NCBI GenBank assembly: GCA_902363255.1
Contig: CABIZO010000005.1
Span: 124,001 to 188,000 of the forward strand
DNA: 64,000 nucleotides
Source: Peptostreptococcaceae bacterium
Lineage (GTDB): Bacteria; Bacillota; Clostridia; Peptostreptococcales; Peptostreptococcaceae
Reading direction: 5' to 3'
Shown piece by piece: positions 37,967-48,297 of the stretch; the stretch's first letter is position 1; each line of letters starts with the position of its first letter. The notes under the pieces are model-generated. The model did not search any database. It was not told the DNA's origin and saw nothing but the letters and a program-made list of their open reading frames with translations. A program made the position numbers and the translations under genes.

Positions 37967-37997
37967 AAAACTTCCTAACTTAATAGGAAGTTTTTTT
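37965..37997. terminator. Bidirectional terminator between comEA and apbE
   Basis: AAAAAACTTCCTA / TAGGAAGTTTTTT stem with outer T-runs on each strand. Confidence 0.88.
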
Positions 37998-39045
37998 AGT
38001 TATTAACAATAGTAAAGCTGCTATCAGTTAAATTAAATTTATTTTTTAAATTACTGCTTAAGTATATTTTTTTATCTTTTGTAATAAAAATAGCATCAAC
38101 ACCATCTAAACTTTCAACTAATTTTAGTCCTTTTTCGATACCTAGCCCAAAAGTTGTAGTAGATAATGCATCACAAATAATTGATTTATCAGAAACAATA
38201 GTAACACTACTTAAATCATTATCAAAAGGGTATCCAGTATGAGGATCTAACATATGATGATAGATTTTATTGTTTTTTTCTAAATATCTTTCATATATTC
38301 CAGAAGTAACTACAGACTTATCTGATACTTTAATATTGCCTATGGAATTACCACGAGGTTTAGTTGGATCTTGAATTCCTATAGAAAAAGGTTGATTATT
38401 TTCTTTATTACCAAGAATATAAATATTTCCACCTAAGTTTATTAAAGCGCTATCTAATTTTTCTTCTTTTAAATATTCATATATTTTATCTGCTGCATAG
38501 CCTTTGGCAATTCCACCTAAATCTATTTTCATATTTTTCTTAGCTAATTTTATAGATTTATTCTCATCGTCAAAAAGTATATTCTTGTAATCTACTAAGT
38601 TAAGATTATCTGTAATCTCTTTTTCAGTAGGCACTTTTGCATCTTCAGTGCCTATTGCCCATAAATCAATAATAGGACCTATGCTGATATCAAATGTATC
38701 ATTAGACATATCAGAAATGCTTATAGATTCTTTTATAACATAGTAAGTATCATCAGAGACTTTTACATAACTATCTCCAGCTTTATCATTAATCTTAGAT
38801 ATTTCACTTGAACTTATTTGACTACTCATTTTATTATCTATATCTTTTAAAATTGACTCGCACTTGTTTAATATTCTATCACCATCTTTTTTAGTAATAT
38901 CATATAAAGTTATTTCATTTATAGTTCCTAAGTTATAATATGTACTTGAATATTTGTCCTCTTTTTTATTTTTTAGTATCATAAAAATAGAAAAGAAGAT
39001 AACAGTGATTAGAATTAAAATTGCGGGGACTTTTTTCTTATTCAT
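37996..39045 (-). CDS. apbE: FAD:protein FMN transferase ApbE
   Basis: 349 aa with an N-terminal anchor (residues 6-23), so it acts outside the membrane. Signatures: DLGGIAKGYAADKI, ALINLGGNIYILG, GIQDP, and Mg-binding DALSTTTFGLG. ApbE moves FMN from FAD to a threonine of target proteins; the RnfG at the start of this window has the target motif. GGAGG before ATG. It is divergent from the NusG_II gene, a frequent partner of apbE in Firmicutes. Confidence 0.93.
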   Translation of the reverse strand: MNKKKVPAILILITVIFFSIFMILKNKKEDKYSSTYYNLGTINEITLYDITKKDGDRILNKCESILKDIDNKMSSQISSSEISKINDKAGDSYVKVSDDTYYVIKESISISDMSNDTFDISIGPIIDLWAIGTEDAKVPTEKEITDNLNLVDYKNILFDDENKSIKLAKKNMKIDLGGIAKGYAADKIYEYLKEEKLDSALINLGGNIYILGNKENNQPFSIGIQDPTKPRGNSIGNIKVSDKSVVTSGIYERYLEKNNKIYHHMLDPHTGYPFDNDLSSVTIVSDKSIICDALSTTTFGLGIEKGLKLVESLDGVDAIFITKDKKIYLSSNLKNKFNLTDSSFTIVNN

Positions 39046-39141
39046 AATGATTCCTCCATTTTTTTATGTTATATTTAATTTAATATTTTTAATTATATCA
39101 TAAATATTTACAAATAATATTTATGATTAGGAGGTAGAAGA

Positions 39142-39519
39142 TTGAAAAAAAAAGACTTAATATTAATATTTGTAGTTATACTAGTTATAGGTCTTACTTT
39201 TGGTATTAATTATTTTGTAAATACTAAAAGTGGAGAGAATATAGAAATATATGTAGATAACAAACTATATAAGACTTATAGTATTGATGATGAAGAAGAA
39301 ATTAAAATAGAGAATAAAAAAGGATATAACATAGTTAAAATTCATGATCATGGAGTTGAGATTACAGATGCATCTTGTCCCGACAGAGTATGCATTCATT
39401 CTGGATTTATAACAAAACCAAGTGAAAGTATAGTTTGTCTACCAAATAAGGTTCATATAAAAATAACAACGGATGATAATTATAATCATGAAAATGAAGA
39501 AGATGTAATATCTAACTAA
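39142..39519 (+). CDS. NusG domain II-containing membrane protein
   Basis: 125 aa from TTG, with GGAGG nine bases upstream. One N-terminal membrane helix then an extracytoplasmic domain with CPDRVCIHSGFI and SIVCLPNKVHIKI, three conserved cysteines typical of the small NusG_II family. These proteins are often encoded with ApbE and flavinylated redox proteins; the exact role is not established. Not related to the transcription factor beyond the fold. Confidence 0.87.
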   Translation: MKKKDLILIFVVILVIGLTFGINYFVNTKSGENIEIYVDNKLYKTYSIDDEEEIKIENKKGYNIVKIHDHGVEITDASCPDRVCIHSGFITKPSESIVCLPNKVHIKITTDDNYNHENEEDVISN

Positions 39520-39534
39520 TATTTGGAGGATAAA

Positions 39535-40209
39535 ATGGTTAACTTACAAAACGACTGGGATAATTTATTAAAAGAAGAATTTAAAAAAGATTACTACATA
39601 AAACTAAGAGAATTTCTAATTGAAGAGTATAAAAATAAAACTATATATCCAAATAAGTATAATATATTTGAAGCATTAAAGCATACATCTTATAAAGATA
39701 CTAAAGTATTAATTTTAGGACAAGATCCCTATCACGGAGAAAATCAAGCTCATGGATTGGCTTTTTCTGTACAACCAGGGGTTAAGACTCCGCCGTCTCT
39801 ATTAAATATGTATAAAGAGTTGAGAGACGATTTAGGTTGCTTTATACCTAATAATGGATATTTAATTCCTTGGGCAGATCAAGGTGTTTTATTATTGAAT
39901 ACAGCTCTTACAGTGAGAGCAGGAGAGGCAAACTCACATCAAAATAAAGGATGGGAGATATTTACTGATGAGATAATTAAAAAACTAAATGAAAGAGAAG
40001 ATCCTGTTATATTTGTGTTGTGGGGAGGAAATGCTAGAAAGAAAAAAGTTTTTATCGACAGCAAAAGACATTATATACTGGAAGCTCCACATCCAAGTCC
40101 ACTATCTGCTCATAGAGGATTCTTTGGATGTAAACATTTTTCAAAGATAAATGACATACTTATAAGTTTGGGCAAAGAACCTATTGATTGGCAAATACCA
40201 AATATATAG
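39535..40209 (+). CDS. ung: Uracil-DNA glycosylase (family 1)
   Basis: 224 aa from ATG 39535 (GGAGG five bases upstream; TTG 39523 lies upstream of that site). Active-site GQDPYHG (D64) and [13 protein letters not shown] are diagnostic. Removes uracil from DNA. It follows the NusG_II gene by 15 bp. Confidence 0.97.
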   Translation: MVNLQNDWDNLLKEEFKKDYYIKLREFLIEEYKNKTIYPNKYNIFEALKHTSYKDTKVLILGQDPYHGENQAHGLAFSVQPGVKTPPSLLNMYKELRDDLGCFIPNNGYLIPWADQGVLLLNTALTVRAGEANSHQNKGWEIFTDEIIKKLNEREDPVIFVLWGGNARKKKVFIDSKRHYILEAPHPSPLSAHRGFFGCKHFSKINDILISLGKEPIDWQIPNI

Positions 40210-40278
40210 AATTATATATATTTTTGTAACATCTTATCACAAAAAGTAATATCTTACTATGAGGGTAAGGTGTTAATT

Positions 40279-40593
40279 ATGAAAGTTAATATATTAAATA
40301 GTAAAAAAATTAGTGAAATGGTCAAAAATGAAGAGTTCAAATTAATAATAGACTTAAGACAAGAAGAAGATTACTTACAAGGACATTTATTAGATTCAAT
40401 TAATATTCCTACTAATCAAATAAATGATAATTTAGAGATTATCAGAAGTGTTACAAATGAAGATATATTGCTATATTGTGCTAATGGAAATCAAAGTATA
40501 ACAGTGGGAAAAGTTCTTCTGCTTGGTGGATTTAAAAATGTGTATAGTCTTGCAAATGGAATAAATGGTTACAAGTATAAATTATATAAATAA
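40279..40593 (+). CDS. Single-domain rhodanese-like protein
   Basis: 104 aa from ATG 40279 after AAGGTG. DLRQEEDYLQGHL and the active-site loop LLYCANGNQS with cysteine C67 indicate a sulfurtransferase fold; the loop has the length for sulfur rather than phosphate substrates. Partner unknown. Confidence 0.87.
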   Translation: MKVNILNSKKISEMVKNEEFKLIIDLRQEEDYLQGHLLDSINIPTNQINDNLEIIRSVTNEDILLYCANGNQSITVGKVLLLGGFKNVYSLANGINGYKYKLYK

Positions 40594-40642
40594 CTTTAAA
40601 TAAAAGGTAACATTTTTGTTAACTGTTGAATTTTGATGAAAG

Positions 40643-40690
40643 AATGCTTAAATAGTTGAAAAAACTAGATAAGCATTTTTTTGTTTTTTT
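40643..40690 (+). terminator. Terminator after the rhodanese gene
   Basis: Outer stem AATGCTTA / TAAGCATT, inner stem TAGTT / AACTA, followed by T-runs. Confidence 0.8.
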
Positions 40691-40696
40691 GTCAAG

Positions 40697-40725
40697 TTGA
40701 CGTAACAAGAAAAATAGTTTACAAT
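40697..40725 (+). promoter_or_regulatory. Promoter of the G5/3D-domain gene
   Basis: TTGACG, 17-bp spacer, TACAAT, 62 bp before the start codon. Confidence 0.78.
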
Positions 40726-40787
40726 TTAGTAACAAAATAACTTTGGAAAAATAATTTAAAGTTAAATAAAACTTAGGAGGAGATAGT

Positions 40788-41600
40788 TTGAGTTATCTAA
40801 ATAGAAAAATAAAATCTATTATGTTATCGGGACTATTATCTATGGGGATTGTAACAGTAAATTATGTTGCCTTTAACAAAGAAGTTGTTTTAGTAGTTGA
40901 TGGACAAGAGATAGAAGTTAATTCATTTCAACCAGACGTACAAGGCGTATTAGAAGAAAATGAAATAGATTATGATTCAAATGACATAATTAGTGAAGAT
41001 TTAGACAAATCACTAGAAGATGGAATGAAAATAGAAGTTAAACAGGTTGAAAAAAAGACTATTACTGAAACTAAAGATATACCTTATGATACAGTTATAA
41101 AAAAAGATAGTTCCTTATTAAAAGGAAATACTGAAGTATCGCAAAAAGGTAAAAAAGGGACAAAAGAACTTATTTACGAAGCTATATATCAAGATGGCAA
41201 ATTAGTAAGTAAAACTTTAGTAGAAGAAAATACAACAAAAAAAGCTAAGGATAAAATAATTAAAAAAGGGATAAAAGAAAAGAAAAAAGTTAAGAGTACT
41301 AGTAAAAAAACTGGTAATTCAAAAAGTAGTTTAGGGAAGAAAATGACAGTATCAGCAACAGCTTATAGTGGTGATGGTATAACTGCTACAGGTACAGTTC
41401 CTAAATGGGGAACTATAGCGGTAGATCCAACTATAATACCATATGGAACTAAGGTATATATACCTCAGTTTGATAAGTACTTTATAGCAGAAGACTGTGG
41501 TGGAGGAATCAAAGGTAATAAAATCGATATATTTATGAATAGTGAATCTCAGTGTAATAGCTGGGGTAAAAGAACAATAGATATATATATTGTTGAATAG
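40788..41600 (+). CDS. YabE-like secreted protein with DUF348, G5 and 3D domains
   Basis: 270 aa from TTG with TAGGAGG upstream. N-terminal signal or anchor (residues 9-28), a ubiquitin-like DUF348 segment (VVLVVDGQEIEVNSF), a G5 domain (about 85-140; KTITETKDIPYDTVIKKDSS), a lysine-rich linker, and a C-terminal 3D domain (VSATAYSGDGITATGT; GTIAVDPTIIPYGTKVYIP; AEDCGGGIKGNKID), a double-psi barrel with the three aspartates. Similar proteins are cell-wall hydrolases of the Rpf-related or MltA-like type. Confidence 0.9.
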   Translation: MSYLNRKIKSIMLSGLLSMGIVTVNYVAFNKEVVLVVDGQEIEVNSFQPDVQGVLEENEIDYDSNDIISEDLDKSLEDGMKIEVKQVEKKTITETKDIPYDTVIKKDSSLLKGNTEVSQKGKKGTKELIYEAIYQDGKLVSKTLVEENTTKKAKDKIIKKGIKEKKKVKSTSKKTGNSKSSLGKKMTVSATAYSGDGITATGTVPKWGTIAVDPTIIPYGTKVYIPQFDKYFIAEDCGGGIKGNKIDIFMNSESQCNSWGKRTIDIYIVE

Positions 41601-41603
41601 ATC

Positions 41604-41640
41604 AAAGCCTTAAGGTGGATAAGCACCTTAAGGCTTTTTT
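41604..41640 (+). terminator. Terminator after the G5/3D-domain gene
   Basis: AAAGCCTTAAGGTG / CACCTTAAGGCTTT stem, 6-nt loop, T-run. Confidence 0.93.
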
Positions 41641-42010
41641 ATATTTTTATGATGAAAAATAAAAATTATGGATTTTTATAAGTTTAGTAATAATATATTT
41701 TGTGATAAAAAATATTAAATAATATATTTCTAACTATACTCTTGGAATTGGTTTATTATGAGATTTTAATGACGACTTATATGAAGTTTGTATTTATATA
41801 TACTAAACTTTTGGTAAAATAATATAAACATAGATTGTAGATGCTAGTATAAATGTTGAAAAATAAAGGTTTTATAAAAAAGAAAAAGTTCTTGCAATTT
41901 TATAAAAAAGTTTATATAATTTGATTCGTGAGTTTAATGAAACTAAATTATAAGATTAGAAATAATAATCACTTAGCTAGTTGAATCTATATTGAAGGGA
42001 GGTTGAAAAT
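41641..42010. other. Intergenic leader region of the spe operon (370 bp)
   Basis: AT-rich region without a convincing ORF. It holds the spe promoter near its 3' end and about 85 bp of transcribed leader. I did not recognise a riboswitch in it. Confidence 0.6.
41892..41920 (+). promoter_or_regulatory. Promoter of the speADEB-metK operon
   Basis: TTGCAA, 17-bp spacer, perfect TATAAT, 90 bp before speA. Confidence 0.78.
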
Positions 42011-43489
42011 GTGAATATTGAAAACTATAGTGTTGAATTAAATGAATATGATATGCCTTTGTTACAGGGATTAAAAGATTATTCTGATAGACATATAGCA
42101 TGCTTCGATGTTCCAGGTCATGTTAAAAATCGGGGAGTCAAAGTATTGAATGAATTTTTAGGAGAAAATTTGATGAAAATGGATATAAACTCATCACCGT
42201 ATATGGATAATGTATCTAAGCCAAATGGTATTATAAAAAAAGCACAAGATTTGTTAGCGAAAGCATATGATTGTGATAAGGCCTTTTTTGTAACAAATGG
42301 AACTACGCAGGCCATTCAAGCTATGATTTTAAGCATTATAAATCCTAAAGATAAAATTCTTCTACCAAGGAATATACATAAATCAGTAATTAATGCATTG
42401 ATACTTAGTGGAGGAGAACCTGTATATATTCAGCCTGAATTTGATGAATGCTTAGGTATAAGTCTAAATGTAAGTTATTTAAGTGTTAAAAATGAATTAG
42501 AAAAGAATAGTGATATAAAAGCAATATTTTTACTAAATCCAACATATTATGGAGCCTGCTGTGATTTGGAAAAAATAATTGACTTATGTAAAAAACATTC
42601 AGTCTTAGTGTTGGTAGATGAAGCTCATGGAGCACATTTTCCATTTCATGATGATTTGCCACCTTCAGCAATGAAATTAGAAGCGGATATGGCGGCGGTT
42701 AGTATGCATAAAACAGGAGGAGCGTTAACTCAAGCATCTGCATTGCTTGTGAATGAAGAAAACATAGATGTGGAAAAAGTTAGTCAAACTTTAAATATGT
42801 TACAATCTACATCTGCTTCATATCTGTTAATGTCAAGTATAGATGGGGCCAGATATAATTTAATTAATAATGGTAGATCGCAACTATCTAAAGTTTTAAA
42901 TATTTCTAAATATGCAAAGTATAGAATTAACAAAATACCTGGAATAAAGGTGATAGGCCATAATAACTGTGGAAGAGAGGGATTAAACTTTCTTGATGAA
43001 ACAAAATTATGCATAAATGTTAAGGATTTAAATGTAACAGGATTTAAAGTATACGATATCTTATATCAAAATTTTGATATACAGGTGGAGTTAGGGGATT
43101 TGCATAATGTACTAGCACTTATATCCTTAGGAACTACTAAGGGTGACGTTGATAGGCTTATAAATGCTTTAGAGATAATTTCTAAAAAGTATAAAAATAG
43201 TGCTGTATTAGAGTTCTCTTCTTTGAAACCAATAAACCCTACTGTAAAAATAAGTCCGCGAGATGCATACTACAGTGAAAAAGAAATTTTAAATATTGAT
43301 AATTCTATAAATAGAATATGTGGGGAGAATATTATGGCATATCCACCAGGGATTCCTATAATATCACCAGGAGAAATAATAACCAAAGAAATTCTAGATT
43401 ATATAAAAATTCTTAAAAATAGCAATGCATATTTAACAGATATGCATGATAAAGAATTAAATACAATTTTAGTAATAAAAGAAAGATAG
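42011..43489 (+). CDS. speA: Arginine decarboxylase (SpeA, PLP fold type I)
   Basis: 492 aa from GTG with GGGAGG upstream; the ATG two bases earlier is followed at once by a stop. Orn/Lys/Arg decarboxylase family: [33 protein letters not shown], and [11 protein letters not shown] with PLP lysine K234. Same length as Bacillus SpeA. Arginine specificity is inferred from the agmatinase gene in the operon; sequence alone also fits lysine or ornithine. Confidence 0.9.
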   Translation: MNIENYSVELNEYDMPLLQGLKDYSDRHIACFDVPGHVKNRGVKVLNEFLGENLMKMDINSSPYMDNVSKPNGIIKKAQDLLAKAYDCDKAFFVTNGTTQAIQAMILSIINPKDKILLPRNIHKSVINALILSGGEPVYIQPEFDECLGISLNVSYLSVKNELEKNSDIKAIFLLNPTYYGACCDLEKIIDLCKKHSVLVLVDEAHGAHFPFHDDLPPSAMKLEADMAAVSMHKTGGALTQASALLVNEENIDVEKVSQTLNMLQSTSASYLLMSSIDGARYNLINNGRSQLSKVLNISKYAKYRINKIPGIKVIGHNNCGREGLNFLDETKLCINVKDLNVTGFKVYDILYQNFDIQVELGDLHNVLALISLGTTKGDVDRLINALEIISKKYKNSAVLEFSSLKPINPTVKISPRDAYYSEKEILNIDNSINRICGENIMAYPPGIPIISPGEIITKEILDYIKILKNSNAYLTDMHDKELNTILVIKER

Positions 43490-43508
43490 AACAAAGGAAG
43501 TGAAGAAT

Positions 43509-43922
43509 ATGAAATTTGAAACATTAGGTCGTCATATATTAGTAGAATATTATAACTGTAATGAGGAAATGTTATCAAATCCAAAACTTATAGAAGAATA
43601 TATGAACAATTCAGCATTAAATGCAAAAGCAACAATAGTTGATTCAGTTTTTCATCATTTTAATCCATGGGGAGTATCAGGCGCAGTAATAATAGCTGAA
43701 TCACATTTGACAATACATACTTGGCCAGAATATGGATATGCAGCAGCAGATTTCTTTACATGCGGAGATATTGATCCATGGAAGAGCTTTGAATTGTTAG
43801 AAGAATTATTAGAAGCTGAAAGAAGTGAGTCTACAGAAATACCAAGAGGATTAACAAGTAAAATTCAAAAATTTGCAAAAAAAGATTTAGGTAAGATTAG
43901 TCATAAGCCTGAAGCAATATAA
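43509..43922 (+). CDS. speD: S-adenosylmethionine decarboxylase proenzyme
   Basis: 137 aa from ATG 43509 (GGAAG eight bases upstream; GTG 43500 unlikely). Self-cleavage site between E64 and S65 in [14 protein letters not shown]; the serine becomes the pyruvoyl cofactor. Catalytic H70 and C85 (FFTCGD) are present. Class 1b bacterial type. Produces decarboxylated AdoMet for SpeE. Confidence 0.96.
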   Translation: MKFETLGRHILVEYYNCNEEMLSNPKLIEEYMNNSALNAKATIVDSVFHHFNPWGVSGAVIIAESHLTIHTWPEYGYAAADFFTCGDIDPWKSFELLEELLEAERSESTEIPRGLTSKIQKFAKKDLGKISHKPEAI

Positions 43923-44042
43923 ATAAATACCTAAATCAAAAATAAAAAATATAAAAAATTGAAACAATATTTTAACATAAAAATAAAAAATATACAAATA
44001 TACAGATAAAATAGATAGAAATAATGAAATGGAGGAAGAAAG

Positions 44043-44894
44043 ATGGAGTTTTGGTACACAGAAGAGTGGACTGATAATGTACGTTTTTCTATAAAAGTTG
44101 ACAAACAACTTTTTAGTGGACAGTCGGATTTTCAAAGAGTAGATGTTTTTGAAAGTAAGGAGTTTGGAAAATTTTTAACGTTAGATGGGTTAATGATGGT
44201 AACCTACAAAGATGAATTTATTTATCATGATATGATAGTTCATACACCTATGGCAACTAATATGCAGATAAAAAATGTATTAGTAATAGGTGGTGGAGAT
44301 GGGGGTACAGTAAGAGAACTTACCAGATACCCACAAATTGAAAATATAGACATGGTGGAAATAGATAAAATGGTTGTAGATGTGTCTAAAGAATTTATAG
44401 ATATATGTTCGTGTAAATTAGATGATAAAAGAGTTAATTTATACTATGAAGATGGTGTAGCTTTTGTAAAAAATTCAAAGGATAAGACTTATGATTTGAT
44501 AATCGTTGATTCAACTGATCCAATAGGACCAGGAGAGGGATTATTCTCTGTAGACTTCTATAATGATTGTTACAGAATATTATCTGATGAAGGAATTCTT
44601 GTAAATCAAAATGAAAGCCCTTACTTTGACTTCAATGCGAAAGAAATGAAAAGAGCTTATGAAAAAATAAACAATTTATTTCCAATAGCTAAAGTTTACC
44701 AAGCACATATTCCAACATATCCATCGGGACATTGGTTATTTGGATTTGCATCAAAAAAATATGATCCAATAAAAAATCAAAATAGAGAAACATGGGAAGC
44801 TTTAAATTTAAAAACTAAATACTACAATAGTGATATTCATGTGGGTGCTTTTATGTTACCGGAATATGTAAAGGATATGTTAAATGAAAAATAA
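44043..44894 (+). CDS. speE: Spermidine synthase
   Basis: 283 aa. Transfers an aminopropyl group from decarboxylated AdoMet to putrescine. MFGL-like N terminus MEFWYTEEWTDNVRFSIKV, nucleotide site VIGGGDGGTVREL, and DSTDPIGPGEGLFS with the active-site aspartate. 120 bp separate it from speD without a terminator. GGAGGAA before ATG. Confidence 0.95.
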   Translation: MEFWYTEEWTDNVRFSIKVDKQLFSGQSDFQRVDVFESKEFGKFLTLDGLMMVTYKDEFIYHDMIVHTPMATNMQIKNVLVIGGGDGGTVRELTRYPQIENIDMVEIDKMVVDVSKEFIDICSCKLDDKRVNLYYEDGVAFVKNSKDKTYDLIIVDSTDPIGPGEGLFSVDFYNDCYRILSDEGILVNQNESPYFDFNAKEMKRAYEKINNLFPIAKVYQAHIPTYPSGHWLFGFASKKYDPIKNQNRETWEALNLKTKYYNSDIHVGAFMLPEYVKDMLNEK

Positions 44895-45801
44895 TAGATT
44901 TTACAATATAGGAAAATTTATGGAAATGGAATGTGACTATGAAGAGTCAGATCTAGTAGTATTTGGTGCTGGATTTGATGGTACTACTTCAAATAGACCG
45001 GGAACTAGATTTGCAAGTAGTGCTATGAGGAGAGAATTCTATGGACTTGAAACATACAGTCCATTGCTAGAGTTAGATTTGCAAGATTTCAATATATGTG
45101 ATGCAGGAGAATTAGAATTAAGTATAGGAGATACTGATAAAGTATTAGATGAAATCTATGAAGGAACTAAAGAAATACTTAATGATAATAAATTCCCGTT
45201 TATGATAGGAGGGGAGCATTTAGTTACCCTTCCCGCATTCAAAGCAGTTCATGAAAAATATAAAGATGTATATGTACTTCATTTTGATGCTCATACTGAT
45301 TTGCGTGAAGAATATAACAATAACAAGAATTCTCATGCAACAGTAATGAAAAGAATTTGGGATATAACAGGTGATGGAAAAATATTTCAATTTGGGATAA
45401 GATCAGGAACTAGAGAGGAATTTAACTTTGCATTAAAAGAAAAGCATACTTATATGGAAACTCATACTATAGATACTTTTTGGAAAATTGTATCCACATT
45501 AAGTAATAAAAATGTTTATCTTACAATAGATTTGGATGTACTAGACCCATCTATATTCCCAGGTACAGGAACACCAGAACCTGGAGGGATATCGTATAGA
45601 AAGTTTGAACAAATATTTAAGATACTAAAAAATTCAAATATAAATTTAGTTGGATGTGACATAGTAGAACTTAGTCCAGATTATGACAGAAGTAATGTAT
45701 CAACTATAGTAGCTTGTAAAATACTAAGAGAGCTATCTTTAGTAGCTTCGAATAATATAGTAAAAAATCGTGAGATAAAAGAAAAAAGTATGTTTATATA
45801 A
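44884..45801 (+). CDS. speB: Agmatinase
   Basis: 305 aa, ureohydrolase family. Mn2+ ligands: [18 protein letters not shown], and [22 protein letters not shown]. Hydrolyses agmatine to putrescine and urea. It overlaps speE by 11 bp, so translation is coupled. Formiminoglutamase or arginase would be alternatives, but the operon favours agmatinase. Confidence 0.93.
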   Translation: MKNNRFYNIGKFMEMECDYEESDLVVFGAGFDGTTSNRPGTRFASSAMRREFYGLETYSPLLELDLQDFNICDAGELELSIGDTDKVLDEIYEGTKEILNDNKFPFMIGGEHLVTLPAFKAVHEKYKDVYVLHFDAHTDLREEYNNNKNSHATVMKRIWDITGDGKIFQFGIRSGTREEFNFALKEKHTYMETHTIDTFWKIVSTLSNKNVYLTIDLDVLDPSIFPGTGTPEPGGISYRKFEQIFKILKNSNINLVGCDIVELSPDYDRSNVSTIVACKILRELSLVASNNIVKNREIKEKSMFI

Positions 45802-45811
45802 GGAGGATAAA

Positions 45812-47005
45812 ATGACAAGACACTTATTTACATCAGAATCAGTTACAGAAGGGCATCCAGATAAAATATGTGACCAAATTTCAGATGCCATATTAGATGA
45901 ATTATTAAAGCAAGATCCACTATCAAGAGTTGCCTGTGAAACCACTGTTACTACGGGACTTGTATTGGTAGCAGGAGAAATAAGTACAAAGGCTTATGTA
46001 GATATACCAAAAGTAGTAAGGAAAACTATAAGGGAAATAGGATATGATAGGGCAAAATATGGATTTGATTGTGATACTTGTGGTGTTATAACTGCTATAG
46101 ATGAGCAATCATCAGATATAGCTATGGGTGTTGACGAAGCTTTAGAGAGTAGAAGTGGGGAACAAACTGAGGAAGAAATAGAAGCTATAGGAGCGGGAGA
46201 TCAAGGTATAATGTTCGGATTTGCTTGTAATGAAACTCCAGAATTAATGCCATTACCTATATCTTTAGCACATAAACTATCTAGAAGATTAACAGAAATA
46301 AGAAAAAATGAAATAGTAGATTATTTAAGACCAGATGGTAAAACTCAAGTTACAGTAGAGTACGACGGAAATAAACCAGTAAGAGTACATACCATATTAA
46401 TATCTACTCAACATAGTGAACATGTTGATAATGACACTATAAGAAAAGATTTAATAGAACTAGTAATAAAAGAAGTTATACCAGCGGAATTATTAGATGA
46501 TGAAACTAAGATATATATAAACCCAACTGGAAGATTCGTTATAGGTGGACCACAAGGAGATACTGGTTTAACAGGAAGAAAGATAATAATAGATACTTAT
46601 GGTGGATATGCTAGACACGGTGGTGGAGCATTCTCAGGAAAAGATGCAACTAAAGTTGATAGATCTGCTGCTTATGCTGCAAGATATGTTGCTAAAAACA
46701 TAGTAGCTGCTGGACTTGCAGATAAGTGTGAAATAGAATTAGCTTACGCTATAGGTGTTGCTAAACCATTATCAATATTTGTTGATACTTTTGGTACTGG
46801 AAAAGTTAGTGACGAAGTTTTAGTTAAAATTATAAATAAACATTTTGATTTAAGACCAGGTGCTATAATAAGAGATTTAGAATTAAGAAAACCTATATTT
46901 AAAAATACAGCAGCATATGGCCATTTTGGAAGAGATGACTTAAATGTTGCTTGGGAAAAAACAGATAAAGCAGAAATACTTAATATGGAAGCTTTAAATA
47001 AATAA
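45812..47005 (+). CDS. metK: S-adenosylmethionine synthetase
   Basis: 397 aa. Signatures [13 protein letters not shown] (substrate loop) and [19 protein letters not shown] (phosphate loop). Makes AdoMet from methionine and ATP. It follows speB by 10 bp with AAGGAGG, so AdoMet supply is built into the spermidine operon. The terminator follows its stop. Confidence 0.97.
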   Translation: MTRHLFTSESVTEGHPDKICDQISDAILDELLKQDPLSRVACETTVTTGLVLVAGEISTKAYVDIPKVVRKTIREIGYDRAKYGFDCDTCGVITAIDEQSSDIAMGVDEALESRSGEQTEEEIEAIGAGDQGIMFGFACNETPELMPLPISLAHKLSRRLTEIRKNEIVDYLRPDGKTQVTVEYDGNKPVRVHTILISTQHSEHVDNDTIRKDLIELVIKEVIPAELLDDETKIYINPTGRFVIGGPQGDTGLTGRKIIIDTYGGYARHGGGAFSGKDATKVDRSAAYAARYVAKNIVAAGLADKCEIELAYAIGVAKPLSIFVDTFGTGKVSDEVLVKIINKHFDLRPGAIIRDLELRKPIFKNTAAYGHFGRDDLNVAWEKTDKAEILNMEALNK

Positions 47006-47006
47006 T

Positions 47007-47053
47007 AAAAAGAGCGAATTAGATATTATATATGGATAATTCGCTCTTTTTAG
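47007..47053 (+). terminator. Terminator after metK
   Basis: AAAAAGAGCGAATTA / TAATTCGCTCTTTTT stem, about 15-nt loop. Confidence 0.9.
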
Positions 47054-47120
47054 TTCGAAAGAAATTATAATTTACTTAGTTTGTAGATAGACTAAAAGAT
47101 GATGATTTAATAGGGTGAAG

Positions 47121-47151
47121 TTGATTAAAAAGTGCAAAATTTTATTATAAT
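47121..47151 (+). promoter_or_regulatory. Possible promoter upstream of tcdA copy 1
   Basis: TTGATT followed after 16 bp by TATTAT, or after 19 bp by TATAAT. This sequence is absent upstream of copy 2. Confidence 0.4.
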
Positions 47152-47277
47152 AAAAAAATTATACAAAATATAAAAGTAAGGTATAATAAATTATAATTTA
47201 TAAATGTTTATTTGGAGTTAAGTATTATTAGACAAATTAATTTTATAAATTATCTTTAAAAAACTCTAAATATAATT

Positions 47278-48095
47278 TATAACAATATTTACTTAAAATT
47301 TAAGGAGAATGCATATATGAAAGATTTTACAATGAGAACAAGTCTTATTGTTGGAGATGAAGGTATAGATAAATTAGAAAAATCAAATGTTATAGTATTT
47401 GGAGTTGGTGGAGTAGGAAGTTTTGCTACAGAAGCCTTAGTACGTGCAGGAATAGGTAACATAACTATAGTAGATTTTGATGACGTAGATATAACAAATA
47501 TAAATAGACAATTACCAGCTTTACACTCAACTGTAGGAAAGTTAAAAGTAGAAGTTATGAAGGAAAGATTATTAGATATTAATCCAGATTTAAATATAAG
47601 AGCAGTTGCTAAAAAATATAACAAAGAAACTACAGATGAAATATTAATAGAAGACTATGATTATGTAATAGATGCTATAGATATGGTTACATCTAAAATA
47701 TTATTAGTTGAAGAATGTAATAAAAAAGGATTAAAATTAATATCTTCTATGGGAATGGGAAATAAATTAGATCCAACGAAGATAGTAGTTACAGACATAC
47801 ATAAAACTCATACTTGTCCATTAGCAAAAGTAATGAGAAAAGAACTAAAAGATAGAAGGATAAAAAAACTTAAGGTAGTTTATTCAGAAGAGCAACCACA
47901 AGAGCTAAAGAAAAGAATAATGAATGGAAGAAAAATTACTCCAGGAAGTACTTCATTTGTTCCTTCTGTGGGAGGATTAACGATAGCATCTGTTGTTGTA
48001 AATGATTTATTAAATAAATAATACTTATAACGAATTAAATATAATATATTGCAATAAATAATAGTGAGTATGAAGAATTAAATAATCATACTCAC
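47278..48095. repeat. 818-bp direct repeat, copy 1 (tcdA-like gene)
   Basis: Matches 56005-56822 at a constant offset of 8727 bp with no indel and seven mismatches by my reading. Five fall in the first 90 bp and two in the last 220 bp. It includes the ribosome site, whole gene and left part of the downstream hairpin. The promoter region is not included. Confidence 0.93.
47317..48021 (+). CDS. tcdA: TcdA-type E1-like tRNA threonylcarbamoyladenosine dehydratase, copy 1
   Basis: 234 aa. ThiF/MoeB/HesA fold: ATP-binding GVGGVGSFATEALVRAG and DFDDVDITNINRQLPA are the E1 signatures; ISSMGMGNKLDPTKIVVTDI is typical of TcdA/CsdL. The enzyme cyclises t6A37 in tRNA to ct6A. Protein identical to copy 2 at 56 kb; the three nucleotide differences inside the gene are synonymous. 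AAGGAG before ATG. Confidence 0.9.
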   Translation: MKDFTMRTSLIVGDEGIDKLEKSNVIVFGVGGVGSFATEALVRAGIGNITIVDFDDVDITNINRQLPALHSTVGKLKVEVMKERLLDINPDLNIRAVAKKYNKETTDEILIEDYDYVIDAIDMVTSKILLVEECNKKGLKLISSMGMGNKLDPTKIVVTDIHKTHTCPLAKVMRKELKDRRIKKLKVVYSEEQPQELKKRIMNGRKITPGSTSFVPSVGGLTIASVVVNDLLNK

Positions 48096-48297
48096 GAGAA
48101 TGTAAATTGATTTGTGCTTTAGAGTAATTTCGTTCCTCTATAGCAATGTCACTTATTTATAATATTTCTAATAATCTGTTAAATATTCATAACATGGATA
48201 TTTATTTATAAAATGGTAAAACTAAATCTAGGTAAGTATAAGGAATTGATTTCAATTCCTCATGCTCCAACAAAATCTGAATATAGATTTTTAAAAT
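48096..48297. other. Junction region at the left end of the island
   Basis: Sequence unrelated to the region after copy 2 starts exactly at 48096. It contains a short palindrome AGGAATTGATTTCAATTCCT (48240-48259) and no ORF. It may be the IS256 3' flank or IS remains. Confidence 0.5.

Noticed and set aside
41641..42010. Polyamine- or AdoMet-responsive riboswitch before speA
   Set aside because: No recognised SAM or other riboswitch core; the transcribed leader of about 85 bp is too short and AT-rich to support one.
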